NCBI GenBank assembly: GCA_016209885.1
Contig: JACQVF010000062.1
Coordinates: 1-51,186, forward strand
DNA from: Gemmatimonadota bacterium
GTDB taxonomy: Bacteria; Gemmatimonadota; Gemmatimonadetes; Longimicrobiales; Gaopeijiaceae
Reading direction: 5' to 3'
Length of the DNA: 51,186 nt
A program made the position numbers and the translations under genes. Positions within the stretch are counted from its first letter, which is position 1. Every line of letters starts with the position of its first letter. Below the pieces are notes generated by a model. It was given only the letters and a program-made list of their open reading frames with translations, made no database searches and had not been told where the DNA came from. Positions 1 to 7,750 of this stretch are shown piece after piece.

Positions 1-350
1 ACAAGGAAGACGAGGCGAAGGGTTGGGGGTGAGAGGGGAAGGGCAGAGAGCGGGGGGGGGCGGCATGGGTGGAGCGAGCTTCAGACCCCGAAGGAATCCG
101 AAACGGACCGGGAAGCGTCGCTCCCCCTCTCTGCGCGTTCGTTCTTCCCCATTGCCTCGGCTTCCGCGCGGTCCTCGTTCCGCGTCGTTCCGTGTCGCGT
201 CCATTGAGACGGTCGTGGGACGAGCGTGTGACGATTCTGAGGCGCCCCCTCGACATCCTGGGTCCGCATGCGGAGCGGCGTTCAGTGGCAGCGGAGGCCG
301 AGGGTGGCTCGCGGGCCTTCGTCGTTCCGGCCGGCCCTGCGGGGAGGGCA
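1..350. other. Non-coding leader upstream of the eCIS operon
   Basis: No convincing gene. Frames that stay open here have the arginine/proline/serine-rich look of GC-rich shadow translation. The first 60 bases are almost purely purine on the plus strand, with four or more G-runs (20-22, 25-29, 35-38, 41-43, then nine G from 52), a G-quadruplex-type motif. Further on is a T/C-rich stretch with repeated 'gttccg' units (about 130-205). The operon promoter should lie here or further upstream, but I could not identify a convincing -35/-10 pair. Confidence 0.5.
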
Positions 351-584
351 ATGAGCCGCCAGGAGTCCCGGTTCCACACGTTCATCGTCCGCTGCTGGCT
401 CGAGTTGCCGGATTCTGAGGCTTCCGGGCAATGGAGGGGAGAGGTGCGACACCTTCCGGGTGGTGAAGCGATGCGGTTCCGCGACCTGGCGGACGTACTG
501 CGCTTCATTCGCGCGGTGCTCGAGGCGCGGGGCGGACAACCTGCTGCCGGTCATCCGGGCGATCGGCGCGACGCGGACGAATGA
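351..584 (+). CDS. Small eCIS-associated hypothetical protein
   Basis: A 77-residue soluble protein beginning MSRQESRFHTFIVRCWLE, with WRGEVRHLPGG in the middle and FRDLADVLRFIRAVLEA near the end. This pattern (a beta strand 'HTF.VR.WLE', a 'WRG...HLPSGE' strand pair, then a helix) recurs in small proteins of eCIS loci; I know no established function. The frame is open further upstream from position 69, but that part is low-complexity Arg/Pro-rich sequence. The ATG at 351 follows a GGGGAGG purine run and starts exactly where protein-like composition begins. Its stop overlaps the next ATG in an ATGA junction, implying translational coupling. Confidence 0.7.
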   Translation: MSRQESRFHTFIVRCWLELPDSEASGQWRGEVRHLPGGEAMRFRDLADVLRFIRAVLEARGGQPAAGHPGDRRDADE

Positions 585-1162
585 GCGACTACACGGTTAT
601 CAAGCTGGTGAACGAGCGGCTGCGGCAGCTCCTTTTTGACGGCATGGTCGGCGAGGCGGCTCAGTACTTCACGGGGATCGACGCCATCCATGTCGGCTCC
701 CCGAAGGAGACGGCCGAGCTCGCCAATACGCAGCCGAAACGGCTGAGCATCTTCCTGTATCAGGTCACCGAGGACCCGCATATGAAGAACCGTCCGCCCG
801 TGCGGGCGAACGGGGCCACGCGCCTAAGGATTCCGCCGCTGGCGCTGCGGTTCCACTACATGATCACGCCGTTCGTCCCGGACCCGGATGGGAACGCACT
901 CGTGCTGGGCAAGATCCTCGAGGTCCTCTACGACAACTCGACGATCGTCATCACCGACCCCCTCAGCGGCGAAGCAGAGGAGGTCCGCGTGATCTTCGAG
1001 ACTCTCTCGTTGGCCGAGCTGGCCGAGGTCTGGGAGGCTCTGAGAGAACCCTACCGGGTCTCTCTCGCCTACCAGCTTCGCGTGCCGCGCCTCCAGAGCC
1101 GGCGTCATGTGCTCGCTGCGCCCGTGGGCGAGGCGAACCAGCACTACGGGGGCGTGCCGTGA
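581..1162 (+). CDS. DUF4255 / Pvc16-like tail terminator of the eCIS
   Basis: A 193-residue protein matching the DUF4255 (Pvc16/Afp16 N-terminal) family. It starts with a helix 'YTVIKLVNERLRQLL', has the strand 'RLSIFLYQVTEDP' with 'NRPP' after it, and the conserved 'PPLALRFHYMITPF' segment about residues 86-100, followed by a helix with LGKILEVLYD. In the Serratia antifeeding prophage, Afp16 caps the tube and ends sheath and tube polymerisation; the same role is inferred here. The gene overlaps both neighbours by four bases (ATGA before, GTGA after). It leads the operon, whereas pvc16 is last in Photorhabdus. Confidence 0.85.
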   Translation: MSDYTVIKLVNERLRQLLFDGMVGEAAQYFTGIDAIHVGSPKETAELANTQPKRLSIFLYQVTEDPHMKNRPPVRANGATRLRIPPLALRFHYMITPFVPDPDGNALVLGKILEVLYDNSTIVITDPLSGEAEEVRVIFETLSLAELAEVWEALREPYRVSLAYQLRVPRLQSRRHVLAAPVGEANQHYGGVP

Positions 1163-2151
1163 GCCTGATCGTCATGGAACGCCGCCGTCGCGTCGCCACG
1201 CTGGTGCTGCGGCCCGTGGACGCGTTTCGGGAGGCGCTGCAGCGCCCGGTTTTCGAGCGGGGTCCGGTCCAGCCCGTGCGTTTCCGTATCCTGGGCGAGG
1301 TGGTCGGCGGCGCGCTGAGCCCCATGGCCGGGGGACCGCCCGCGCCGGTGCGCAACGTCTCCGGCGATACGGTGTTCCGCGACCTCGCGCTGCCGGCCGG
1401 GACGTACCGCATCGGGCTGGCGCGGGACCCGCGCCGCCGCGCCGATGCGTACTACGAGGAGGTCGATCCCGCCGAGCGCGATCTCGCCTGGGACCCGGCG
1501 GCGCCGGGAGCCGGCCTCCCCGGGCTGCCCACGCACCCCTCGCGCCTCGAGCCCCTGCGGCTCTATCCCACGGCTTCGTACCCGTTCCCGACGGCGACCA
1601 CCCTGGTTCGCGGCAGTTTGCACTGGTACGACGGCACGGCGCTCGCGGGCGCAGTGGTGAGGGAGCCGGCGGCGATCGTGAGCCGGAGCCGCGTTCACGC
1701 GGGCGGCGAGTTGGGGCTCACGGGCGGCGACTTCGTCCTCGCCTTCCGGGCCACGGCGGCGACCGGGAACGCGAATCTCCAGCTCGACCTGGCCGCGGTC
1801 GATCCCGCTGCGAGACCCGACGGCGCCGCCTACCTGGGGGGCTGGCCGGGCCAGTGGCCGGCGCAGTGGGAGCGGGGCACCACGCGCACGGTGCGCCAGG
1901 GCGCCCTCGCCGGCACCGTGCTGCGCGATGACGGCCGCGTGCTCCCGGGCGCTACCGTCCGGCTCGCCGGCCGCCCCGGCCCGCTGCGCACGAGCGCCGA
2001 AGGCCGCTGGAGCTACCATTTCCCGCCGCTCACCCCGGCCGGGACGGTGAACATCACCGTGCAACACCCCGATTACCCCGATGCGACCGTGAACAACGTC
2101 GCCTTTCCGGCGGACGCCACCGCGGCCGCGCCGACCGTCGTCATGAGCTGA
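1159..2151 (+). CDS. eCIS protein with carboxypeptidase-regulatory-like beta-sandwich
   Basis: A 330-residue protein, GTG start inside the upstream stop codon (GTGA overlap); an alternative ATG lies five codons later. The N-terminal ~110 residues have the motif 'GDTVFRDLALPAGTYRIGL', which looks like an Ig/transthyretin-type sandwich, and the last ~90 residues ('LAGTVLRDDGRVLPGATVRL ... TSAEGRWSYHF') match the CarboxypepD_reg-like fold used as a structural decoration in secreted and phage-like proteins. No catalytic motif or signal peptide was seen. Its place between the terminator and the sheath suggests an accessory structural part, for example of the terminal cap or outer surface; that is inference. 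Confidence 0.7.
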   Translation: MSLIVMERRRRVATLVLRPVDAFREALQRPVFERGPVQPVRFRILGEVVGGALSPMAGGPPAPVRNVSGDTVFRDLALPAGTYRIGLARDPRRRADAYYEEVDPAERDLAWDPAAPGAGLPGLPTHPSRLEPLRLYPTASYPFPTATTLVRGSLHWYDGTALAGAVVREPAAIVSRSRVHAGGELGLTGGDFVLAFRATAATGNANLQLDLAAVDPAARPDGAAYLGGWPGQWPAQWERGTTRTVRQGALAGTVLRDDGRVLPGATVRLAGRPGPLRTSAEGRWSYHFPPLTPAGTVNITVQHPDYPDATVNNVAFPADATAAAPTVVMS

Positions 2152-2179
2152 AGCCCCACGCCCTGCAGCGAGGTGAACC

Positions 2180-3790
2180 ATGCCCGAGTACCTGTCGCCC
2201 GGCGTCTACGTCGAAGAGATCGAGGTCGGCATCAAGCCGATCGAAGGCGTCGCCACGAGTAACCTGGGGATCGTCGGGCCGACGGAACGCGGCCCCACCG
2301 AGGTCCGCCTGGTCACGAGCTGGCTGGAGTTTCAGCGGGTGTACGGCGGGGCCATCGACAACTCGTTCATGGCTCACGCCGTCAAGGGGTTCTACGACAA
2401 CGGCGGTCAGCGCTGCTTCGTCGCGCGCGTGACCAGCCTCGACAACACGACGGCGCCGTCCGGCGGCGCCTTCGCGCCGCTCGTGATCACCGCCATCGGC
2501 CCCGGCGCCTGGGGGGACAACATCCTGGTGCGGATCGCCGACCCGAGTCAGCGCGATCCTGCGAACCCGGCGAACCCGAACCCGAATCGCTTCAAGCTGG
2601 TGCTCGCGTATTACCGCACGCTGCCGGCCACATGGGCGGCGGGCACCTTCGTCGATCCCAGCCTGCCCACCGCGCAGGCGGATCGGAACTTCCGCCGGCC
2701 CGACGCGCTCGAGGTCTACGACGATCTTTCCTTCGAGCGCGAGGACCAGAACTACGTGCTGCGGGCGGTCCAGGCATCGAACCTCGTGTTCGGCAACTGG
2801 GCTGCGGGCCAGGCCCCGGCCCGGCCGGCGAATACGCCTGCCGCCAACGCGGGCTTTGTTCCGCTCGCGAACGGGAACAACGGCGTCGCTCTCACCGCCG
2901 CCGACTTCGACGGCCGCGAGGAGCCGGCCCAGACCCGGAACGGCGTGCAGGTGAGCGTCTCCACCGGGCTGCTGGGCCTCGAGCGCATCGACGAGGTCAC
3001 GATGCTCACCGCGCCCGACGAGCACGGGTTCGCACCGCAGCTCAGGAACGCCGTGGTGATCCAGTGCGAGCGCCTGCGCGACCGCTTCGCGATCCTGTCG
3101 GTCGCCCAGAACCAGCGCAACGTCAACAACATCTTGCCGAACCCGCCGACCAGCTACGCGGCGCTGTACTGGCCGTGGATCTACGTGGGCCACCCCAACG
3201 GGCGGGACCGGATCATCGTGCCGCCGGTCGGCCACATGGCCGGCATCTACGCGCGGACCGACATCGAGCGCGGCGTGCACAAGGCGCCCGCGAACGCCGT
3301 GGTCCGCGGCGCGCTCGATCTCGAGTTCCCGGTCGCCCGCGGGATGCAGGATATCCTGAACCCGCGCGGCGTGAACGTGATCCGCGACTTCCGCGCCGAC
3401 CGTCGCGGCGTACGCCTGTGGGGCGCGCGCACCATGTCGGACGATCCGACGTGGAAATACGTCAATGTAAGGCGGCTGTTCATCTTCCTCGAGGAGTCCA
3501 TCGACGAGGGGACGCAGTGGGTCGTCTTCGAGCCGAATGCCGAGCCGCTGTGGGACCGGGTGCGTCGCTCGATCGAGAGCTTTCTCATCACGGTGTGGCG
3601 GAACGGCGCCCTCATGGGGACTCGGCAGGAGGAGGCGTTCTACGTGAAATGCGACCGCACGACCATGACGCAGGACGACATCGATAACGGCCGGCTGATC
3701 TGCTACATCGGCGTGGCGCCGGTGAAGCCCGCGGAGTTCGTGATCTTCCGGATTCATCAGTGGGCTCTGGGAGCCAAGACGGCGGTCTGA
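2180..3790 (+). CDS. eCIS contractile sheath protein 1 (Pvc2/Afp2-like)
   Basis: A 536-residue tail sheath protein. The N-terminus 'MPEYLSPGVYVEEIE' is the classic sheath start, followed by 'IVGPTERGPTEVRLVTSWLEFQRVYGG' features and 'FYDNGGQRCFVARV'. The C-terminal domain carries 'NVRRLFIFLEESIDEGTQWVVFEP' and 'WDRVRRSIESFLITVWRNGALMG' (about residues 430-480), the conserved core that packs against the tube and forms the handshake strands between subunits. Known role: contraction drives the inner tube into the target. Start ATG with a GAGGTG ribosome site about 8 bases upstream. Likely the main sheath subunit because it lies directly before the tube gene. Confidence 0.95.
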   Translation: MPEYLSPGVYVEEIEVGIKPIEGVATSNLGIVGPTERGPTEVRLVTSWLEFQRVYGGAIDNSFMAHAVKGFYDNGGQRCFVARVTSLDNTTAPSGGAFAPLVITAIGPGAWGDNILVRIADPSQRDPANPANPNPNRFKLVLAYYRTLPATWAAGTFVDPSLPTAQADRNFRRPDALEVYDDLSFEREDQNYVLRAVQASNLVFGNWAAGQAPARPANTPAANAGFVPLANGNNGVALTAADFDGREEPAQTRNGVQVSVSTGLLGLERIDEVTMLTAPDEHGFAPQLRNAVVIQCERLRDRFAILSVAQNQRNVNNILPNPPTSYAALYWPWIYVGHPNGRDRIIVPPVGHMAGIYARTDIERGVHKAPANAVVRGALDLEFPVARGMQDILNPRGVNVIRDFRADRRGVRLWGARTMSDDPTWKYVNVRRLFIFLEESIDEGTQWVVFEPNAEPLWDRVRRSIESFLITVWRNGALMGTRQEEAFYVKCDRTTMTQDDIDNGRLICYIGVAPVKPAEFVIFRIHQWALGAKTAV

Positions 3791-3809
3791 GCCACAGGTC
3801 TGAGCCACA
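3784..3809 (+). repeat. Perfect 13-bp tandem duplication at the sheath stop codon
   Basis: Two head-to-tail copies of GGTCTGAGCCACA. The first copy contains the TGA stop of sheath 1 (3788-3790); the second adds an in-frame-looking TGA just before the GGAGG ribosome site of the tube gene. Probably a small replication-slippage duplication that lengthened the intergenic spacer. Confidence 0.9.
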
Positions 3810-3819
3810 GGGAGGAACC

Positions 3820-4263
3820 ATGCCAGAGTCGGGCGAGCGTAACGATCCGTACGGCGCGTTCAACTTTCTGGTCGAGATCGACGGCGTGACGGTGGCCGGG
3901 TTCTCGGAGGCCAGCGGTCTGACCAGCGAGACGGACGTCGTGGAGTACCGCACGGGCGCGGAGGACATCACGGTCCGGAAACTGCCGGGCCTCAAGAAGT
4001 TCACGAACATCATGCTGAAGCGCGGCTTCACGGCGAGCGACGAGCTGTGGCAGTGGCGCAAGGCGGTGATGGACGGCCAGACGCAGCGGCAGAGTGGGAC
4101 GATCGTGCTGCTGAACGAGGCGCGCGAGGCGGCGATCAAGTGGACGTTCCGCGAGGGCTGGCCGTCGAAGTGGGAGGGCCCGGCCTTCAACGCGAAGACC
4201 AGCGAAGTCGCGATCGAGACGCTGGAGATCGCGTGCGAGGCGCTCGAGCTGGAGCTGGCCTGA
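3820..4263 (+). CDS. eCIS inner tube protein 1 (Pvc1/Afp1-like)
   Basis: A 147-residue tube protein of the T4 gp19 family. It has 'DPYGAFNFLVEIDGVTVAGF' near the N-terminus, 'EYRTGAEDITVRKLPGLKKF', 'NIMLKRG' and the closing strand 'VAIETLEIACEALEL'. These make the two-sheet barrel that stacks as hexamers to form the hollow tube carrying cargo. Start ATG 3820 is set by a perfect GGAGG at 3811-3815; the frame is open upstream into the sheath stop region but without another sensible start. It lies directly behind sheath 1, consistent with stoichiometric co-expression. Confidence 0.95.
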   Translation: MPESGERNDPYGAFNFLVEIDGVTVAGFSEASGLTSETDVVEYRTGAEDITVRKLPGLKKFTNIMLKRGFTASDELWQWRKAVMDGQTQRQSGTIVLLNEAREAAIKWTFREGWPSKWEGPAFNAKTSEVAIETLEIACEALELELA

Positions 4264-4267
4264 GCGT

Positions 4268-6376
4268 ATGCCGACCGCGTCCGCCGCTCCCGGGATCACC
4301 TTCGAGTTCGCGGATCCGCCGCGCGCGCTGCCGGAGGTCCGCACCGACATCGCCGGCTTCGTCGGCTTTGCGGAGCGCGGTCCGTTTCATCGGCCGCTGC
4401 GCATCGAGAGCTGGCAGCAGTACGAGACGGCATTCGGCGGCTTCGACGTTCCCGGCTACCTGCCGCTGGCGGTGCACGCCTTCTTTGCGAACGGCGGCGC
4501 GACGTGCTACGTGGTGCGGGCGCTGGTTCCGCCGGGCGATGGCGACCGCGAGTGGCACGAGAGGGCGCGGCATGCCTTCGCGGAGCTCGCCGTGCGGGAC
4601 GCGGTCGATCCCTCGGTCCGGCGGTCGCTTCGGCTCATCGCCCGCTCGCCGGGGCGGTGGGGTAACGGCGTCTCGGTGGAGGTGGTGCCGCACGTGCTGG
4701 AGGGCGGCGGCGGCCCGACCTACCGCCTCACGCTGGTCGTGCGGGACCGCTCCGGCGCGATCTGGCGGCTCGCGGACTGCTCTGTAGACCCGGCGGATCC
4801 CCGGTTCCTGCCGGAGGTCATGGCGGCCACGCCCGGACTCCCCGTCCGGCTGGCCGCGGCCCACACGGGCGAACCCGACGAGGAGGGTGCGCTGCGCACG
4901 CCGTGGGCAGGCGAGCCGCCGCGCCGTCCCCCCGCGCCCGTGGGCCCCACCCTGCGGCTGGAGGCGGGGCGGTGGCAGCTCCGGGGCGGCCGCGATGGGC
5001 TGGCGAAATGCGGGTTGGACCACCTGCGCGGAGTCGAGGACGCCCCGGACGAGCGGGCGGCGTGGGGGCTTCTGGCGCTCACCGATATCGACGACGTGGC
5101 CCTCGTAGCCGTTCCCGACGCCGCAGCGTTTCCGCGCTTCGAGACGCGGCGGCGGCCGCCCCCGGACGTTGACTGCTCGGTCATCGAGCCGGGTCCAGGC
5201 GCCGCGGCTGGGGATCCTAGCGGCGCCGGGCGTGCCGGGGACTTCACGGTGGACCCCGAGTGGGGGGCGGCGGACCGGGCCGCTGCCGTGAAGCCGAAGC
5301 TCGAGGCTCTGGCCGATCGCCACGGCCTCACCCTCGAGGAACTTCTCGCCGCGAACCCCACGTACCGCGGCGTGCTGGCGGATCCTGCTGGCTGGCCCGG
5401 CGCCGCAGCGCCGGTGCTCGTCCCCGAGCCGCCGGACGAGCGTCCGCCGCGCTGGACGGACGAGGACACGTTCCAGGCAGCGGACGCCGCGGTCCGCTTT
5501 TGCCAGCTCCGGCGCGACTGCGTGGCGCTCCTTGATCCGCCGCCGGGGCTCCGCACGCCGCGGCAGGTCGAGGCCTACCGCGACCGATTCGATACCTCGT
5601 ACGCCGGACTGTACTGGCCGTGGCTCCTGGTGGAGCGCTACCCGCGGGCGGCGCGGCGGCGGCAGCGTGCTGCGGGGATCCCCGAGGTCGGCCGGCTCGA
5701 GGCGCCGCCCTCCGATGTTCGCCTGGACCCCAGCGGCCTGCGCGCCAGCGGCCGCGCGCCCGCCGGGGACGGGACCATCGCCATGCCGCCGTCGGGCGTC
5801 GTCGCGGGGCTTACCGCCGCGGCGGATCTGGCTGTGGGGCCCCACCGCTCGCCGGCGGGGCAGACCGCCCGCGCGGTCATCGCCGCCGCGGTGGTCGTGG
5901 ACGACGAGGCCCACGGCGCGCTGAACGCGCGCGGGATCGACGTCTTTCGCGAGCGCGTGGGTCGGGGTGTGGTGCTGGAAGGCGCGCGGTCGCTCAGTCG
6001 CGAGCAGCGCTCCGGGAGTCCGTGGCGGCACCTGAACGTGCGCCGCGTACTGCTGGCCGTCGCCGAGGCCATCGCGGAGGGCACGCAGTGGTCGGTGTTC
6101 GAGCCGAACGACAGGGCGCTGTGGACCGATCTGCGCGACCAGATCCGCAGCTTCCTGACCTCGCGCTGGCGGCGCGGCTGGCTCATGGGTGAAGCACCGG
6201 AACTGGCCTTCCATGTCCGCTGCGACGAGAGCACGAATCCGCCCGAGTCGCTCGAGCTGGGCCGCGTCGTGGCGCTCATCGGGCTGCGGTTCCCGCCGCC
6301 CATCGAGTGGATCGTCGTGCGCATCGGCCGCTCGAGCGCGGGCGTCGAGGTCCTGGACGTCGAGCGCGCGGCGTGA
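4268..6376 (+). CDS. Large second sheath protein with internal insertion
   Basis: A 702-residue sheath paralogue, about 165 residues longer than sheath 1. The N-terminus (residues ~1-90: 'GFVGFAERGPFHRPLRIESW', 'FFANGGATCYVVRAL') and the C-terminal domain ('WRHLNVRRVLLAVAEAIAEG', 'FEPNDRALWTDLRDQIRSFL', 'RRGWLMGEAPELAFHVRCDE') are standard sheath. The middle (about residues 190-440) is expanded and Pro/Arg-rich. Around residues 340-390 it has a LysM-like stretch ('LADRHGLTLEELLAANP' then 'PVLVPEPP'). In PVC/Afp, extra sheath paralogues sit next to the baseplate; this one probably forms the baseplate-proximal ring. Followed by tube 2. Confidence 0.9.
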   Translation: MPTASAAPGITFEFADPPRALPEVRTDIAGFVGFAERGPFHRPLRIESWQQYETAFGGFDVPGYLPLAVHAFFANGGATCYVVRALVPPGDGDREWHERARHAFAELAVRDAVDPSVRRSLRLIARSPGRWGNGVSVEVVPHVLEGGGGPTYRLTLVVRDRSGAIWRLADCSVDPADPRFLPEVMAATPGLPVRLAAAHTGEPDEEGALRTPWAGEPPRRPPAPVGPTLRLEAGRWQLRGGRDGLAKCGLDHLRGVEDAPDERAAWGLLALTDIDDVALVAVPDAAAFPRFETRRRPPPDVDCSVIEPGPGAAAGDPSGAGRAGDFTVDPEWGAADRAAAVKPKLEALADRHGLTLEELLAANPTYRGVLADPAGWPGAAAPVLVPEPPDERPPRWTDEDTFQAADAAVRFCQLRRDCVALLDPPPGLRTPRQVEAYRDRFDTSYAGLYWPWLLVERYPRAARRRQRAAGIPEVGRLEAPPSDVRLDPSGLRASGRAPAGDGTIAMPPSGVVAGLTAAADLAVGPHRSPAGQTARAVIAAAVVVDDEAHGALNARGIDVFRERVGRGVVLEGARSLSREQRSGSPWRHLNVRRVLLAVAEAIAEGTQWSVFEPNDRALWTDLRDQIRSFLTSRWRRGWLMGEAPELAFHVRCDESTNPPESLELGRVVALIGLRFPPPIEWIVVRIGRSSAGVEVLDVERAA

Positions 6377-6400
6377 GCGAGTGAGCGAGGAGGAGCCAGC

Positions 6401-6841
6401 ATGCCTGCGACCGGCGACCGCGAGGATCCCTTCCTGGCGTTCCGCTTCCTGGTGCGCATCGACCGCGAGGCGCTGGGCGGCTTCTCGGAGGTCGCGGGGA
6501 TCCAGGCGGAGGTCGAGGTCCAGGAGATTCCCGAAGGCGGCGTGAACACGTTCGTGCACAAGCTCCCCGGCCGGGCGAGGCATGGCAACCTCACGCTGCG
6601 GCGCGGCCTGGTCTCCACCGCGCTGTGGGAGTGGTTCGCCGAGATCATGGGCGGCGTCATCACCCGCAAGACCGTAGTCGTGGAGCTGCTCACGCCGGGT
6701 GGCGACGACGTGCCCATGCGCTGGGTCTTCGACAGCGCCTTCCCGGCCCGCTGGCTCGGGCCGGAGCTGAAGGCGGACCAGAACACGGTGGCCGTGGAGG
6801 CCATCGAGCTGTGCCACCACGGCTTCCTGGTGGAGAGCTGA
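6401..6841 (+). CDS. eCIS tube protein 2 (Pvc5/Afp5-like)
   Basis: A 146-residue second gp19-family tube protein: 'DPFLAFRFLVRIDREALGGF', 'GGVNTFVHKLPGRARHGNLTLRRG', 'LWEWFAEIMGG' and the closing 'VAVEAIELCHHGF'. It aligns throughout with tube protein 1. In PVC particles the second tube paralogue makes the adaptor ring between the spike hub and the main tube, and the same role is inferred. ATG preceded by AGGAGGAG at an ideal distance. Its stop is two bases before the next start. Confidence 0.92.
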   Translation: MPATGDREDPFLAFRFLVRIDREALGGFSEVAGIQAEVEVQEIPEGGVNTFVHKLPGRARHGNLTLRRGLVSTALWEWFAEIMGGVITRKTVVVELLTPGGDDVPMRWVFDSAFPARWLGPELKADQNTVAVEAIELCHHGFLVES

Positions 6842-6843
6842 CG

Positions 6844-7056
6844 ATGCCCCTGTACGTGCACGAGGTCGAGGCTCGGGTCGTCCCCGAGGCGGCGGCGCCC
6901 GCCGGAGCCGCCGCCCACGGCCTCCGCCCCGAGCAGTTTCGGGCCCTCGTCGCCGCGGTGATTCGCGAGCTGGAGCGGCGCAAGCAGCAGGCGCACTCGC
7001 TCGAGGAGGAGACGGCGATCACGGGCCAGAACCGGCCACCCTCCATCGGAGCTTGA
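6844..7056 (+). CDS. Small DUF5908-like eCIS protein (Pvc6/Afp6 position)
   Basis: A 70-residue protein: short N-terminal strand 'MPLYVHEVEARV', an Ala/Pro linker, then a helix 'FRALVAAVIRELERRKQQ' and a charged tail. Size, composition and place between tube 2 and the LysM protein match the DUF5908/Pvc6 family, whose function is not well established; in PVC it is suggested to be a minor baseplate or assembly component. The ATG at 6844 (two bases after the tube-2 stop) is chosen over longer in-frame extensions, which overlap tube 2. Confidence 0.75.
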   Translation: MPLYVHEVEARVVPEAAAPAGAAAHGLRPEQFRALVAAVIRELERRKQQAHSLEEETAITGQNRPPSIGA

Positions 7057-7069
7057 AGGGGGAACCCGA

Positions 7070-7747
7070 ATGGACACGAAGCTGACCATCACGGTCGAGG
7101 ACCGGGACGCGATCGATCCGGCCCGCGGGCTGCCGGAGAAGATCGAGGCTCAGTACAACCCGGCGGAGCTCACGCTGGAGAAGTCCGCGCAGCTCGCGGA
7201 GCAGAACATCCCCGGGCTGGACAGCCCATTGCTCCAGTTCGTCCGCGGCCAGATCCAGAAGCTCACCGTCGAGCTCACGCTCGACCAGGCCTCGGCACCC
7301 GCGAACCAGCCGGATGCTTCGGTGGAAAAGCGCGTCCTTGCCCTCTACCAGCTCGTGAAGGTGCAGCCCAGGACGCACGCCGCGCCGCGCGTGCTCGTCA
7401 CCTGGGGCCAGGGGCTCAGCTTCCGCGGCGTCGCCGAGTCCGTGCAGCGGAAGTTCACCCTCTTCGACAACGCCGGGAAGCCGCTCCGCGCCGTCGTCAC
7501 CGTGACGTTCCGCGAGTACAGGAGCCTGGACGAGCAGCTCAAAGAGCTCAACCTCCAGTCCGCGGACCAGACGAAGGTTACCGTGCTGCGCGCCGGCGAC
7601 CGGCTGGACGTGATCGCCCACCGCGAGTACGGGGACGCCGAGCTCTGGCGCGCGCTCGCCGCCCACAACGGGGTCGAGGACCCCCGGTTCCTGCCGCCCG
7701 GGACCCGGCTGGAGATCCCGCCGCGTCCCGAGCTGACCGGGAGCTGA
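7070..7747 (+). CDS. LysM-domain tube/baseplate connector (Pvc7/Afp7-like)
   Basis: A 225-residue protein. The N-terminal ~165 residues match the contractile injection system tube-connector domain ('KIEAQYNPAELTLEKSAQLAE' region, 'LTVELTLDQ', 'FRGVAESVQRKFTLFD'). The C-terminal ~55 residues are a LysM fold ('VLRAGDRLDVIAHREYGDAELWRALAAHN', 'LPPGTRLEIPP'). In PVC and T4 (gp53/gp54-like parts), LysM proteins tie the hub to the sheath initiator; LysM here is structural rather than cell-wall binding. Start after a GGGGG purine run. Confidence 0.9.
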   Translation: MDTKLTITVEDRDAIDPARGLPEKIEAQYNPAELTLEKSAQLAEQNIPGLDSPLLQFVRGQIQKLTVELTLDQASAPANQPDASVEKRVLALYQLVKVQPRTHAAPRVLVTWGQGLSFRGVAESVQRKFTLFDNAGKPLRAVVTVTFREYRSLDEQLKELNLQSADQTKVTVLRAGDRLDVIAHREYGDAELWRALAAHNGVEDPRFLPPGTRLEIPPRPELTGS

Positions 7748-7750
7748 GCC

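Noticed and set aside
4187..6820. 877-codon minus-strand open frame opposite sheath 2 and tube 2
   Set aside because: Arg/His/Pro-rich shadow of high-GC coding sequence on the other strand; the plus-strand proteins have clear family motifs.
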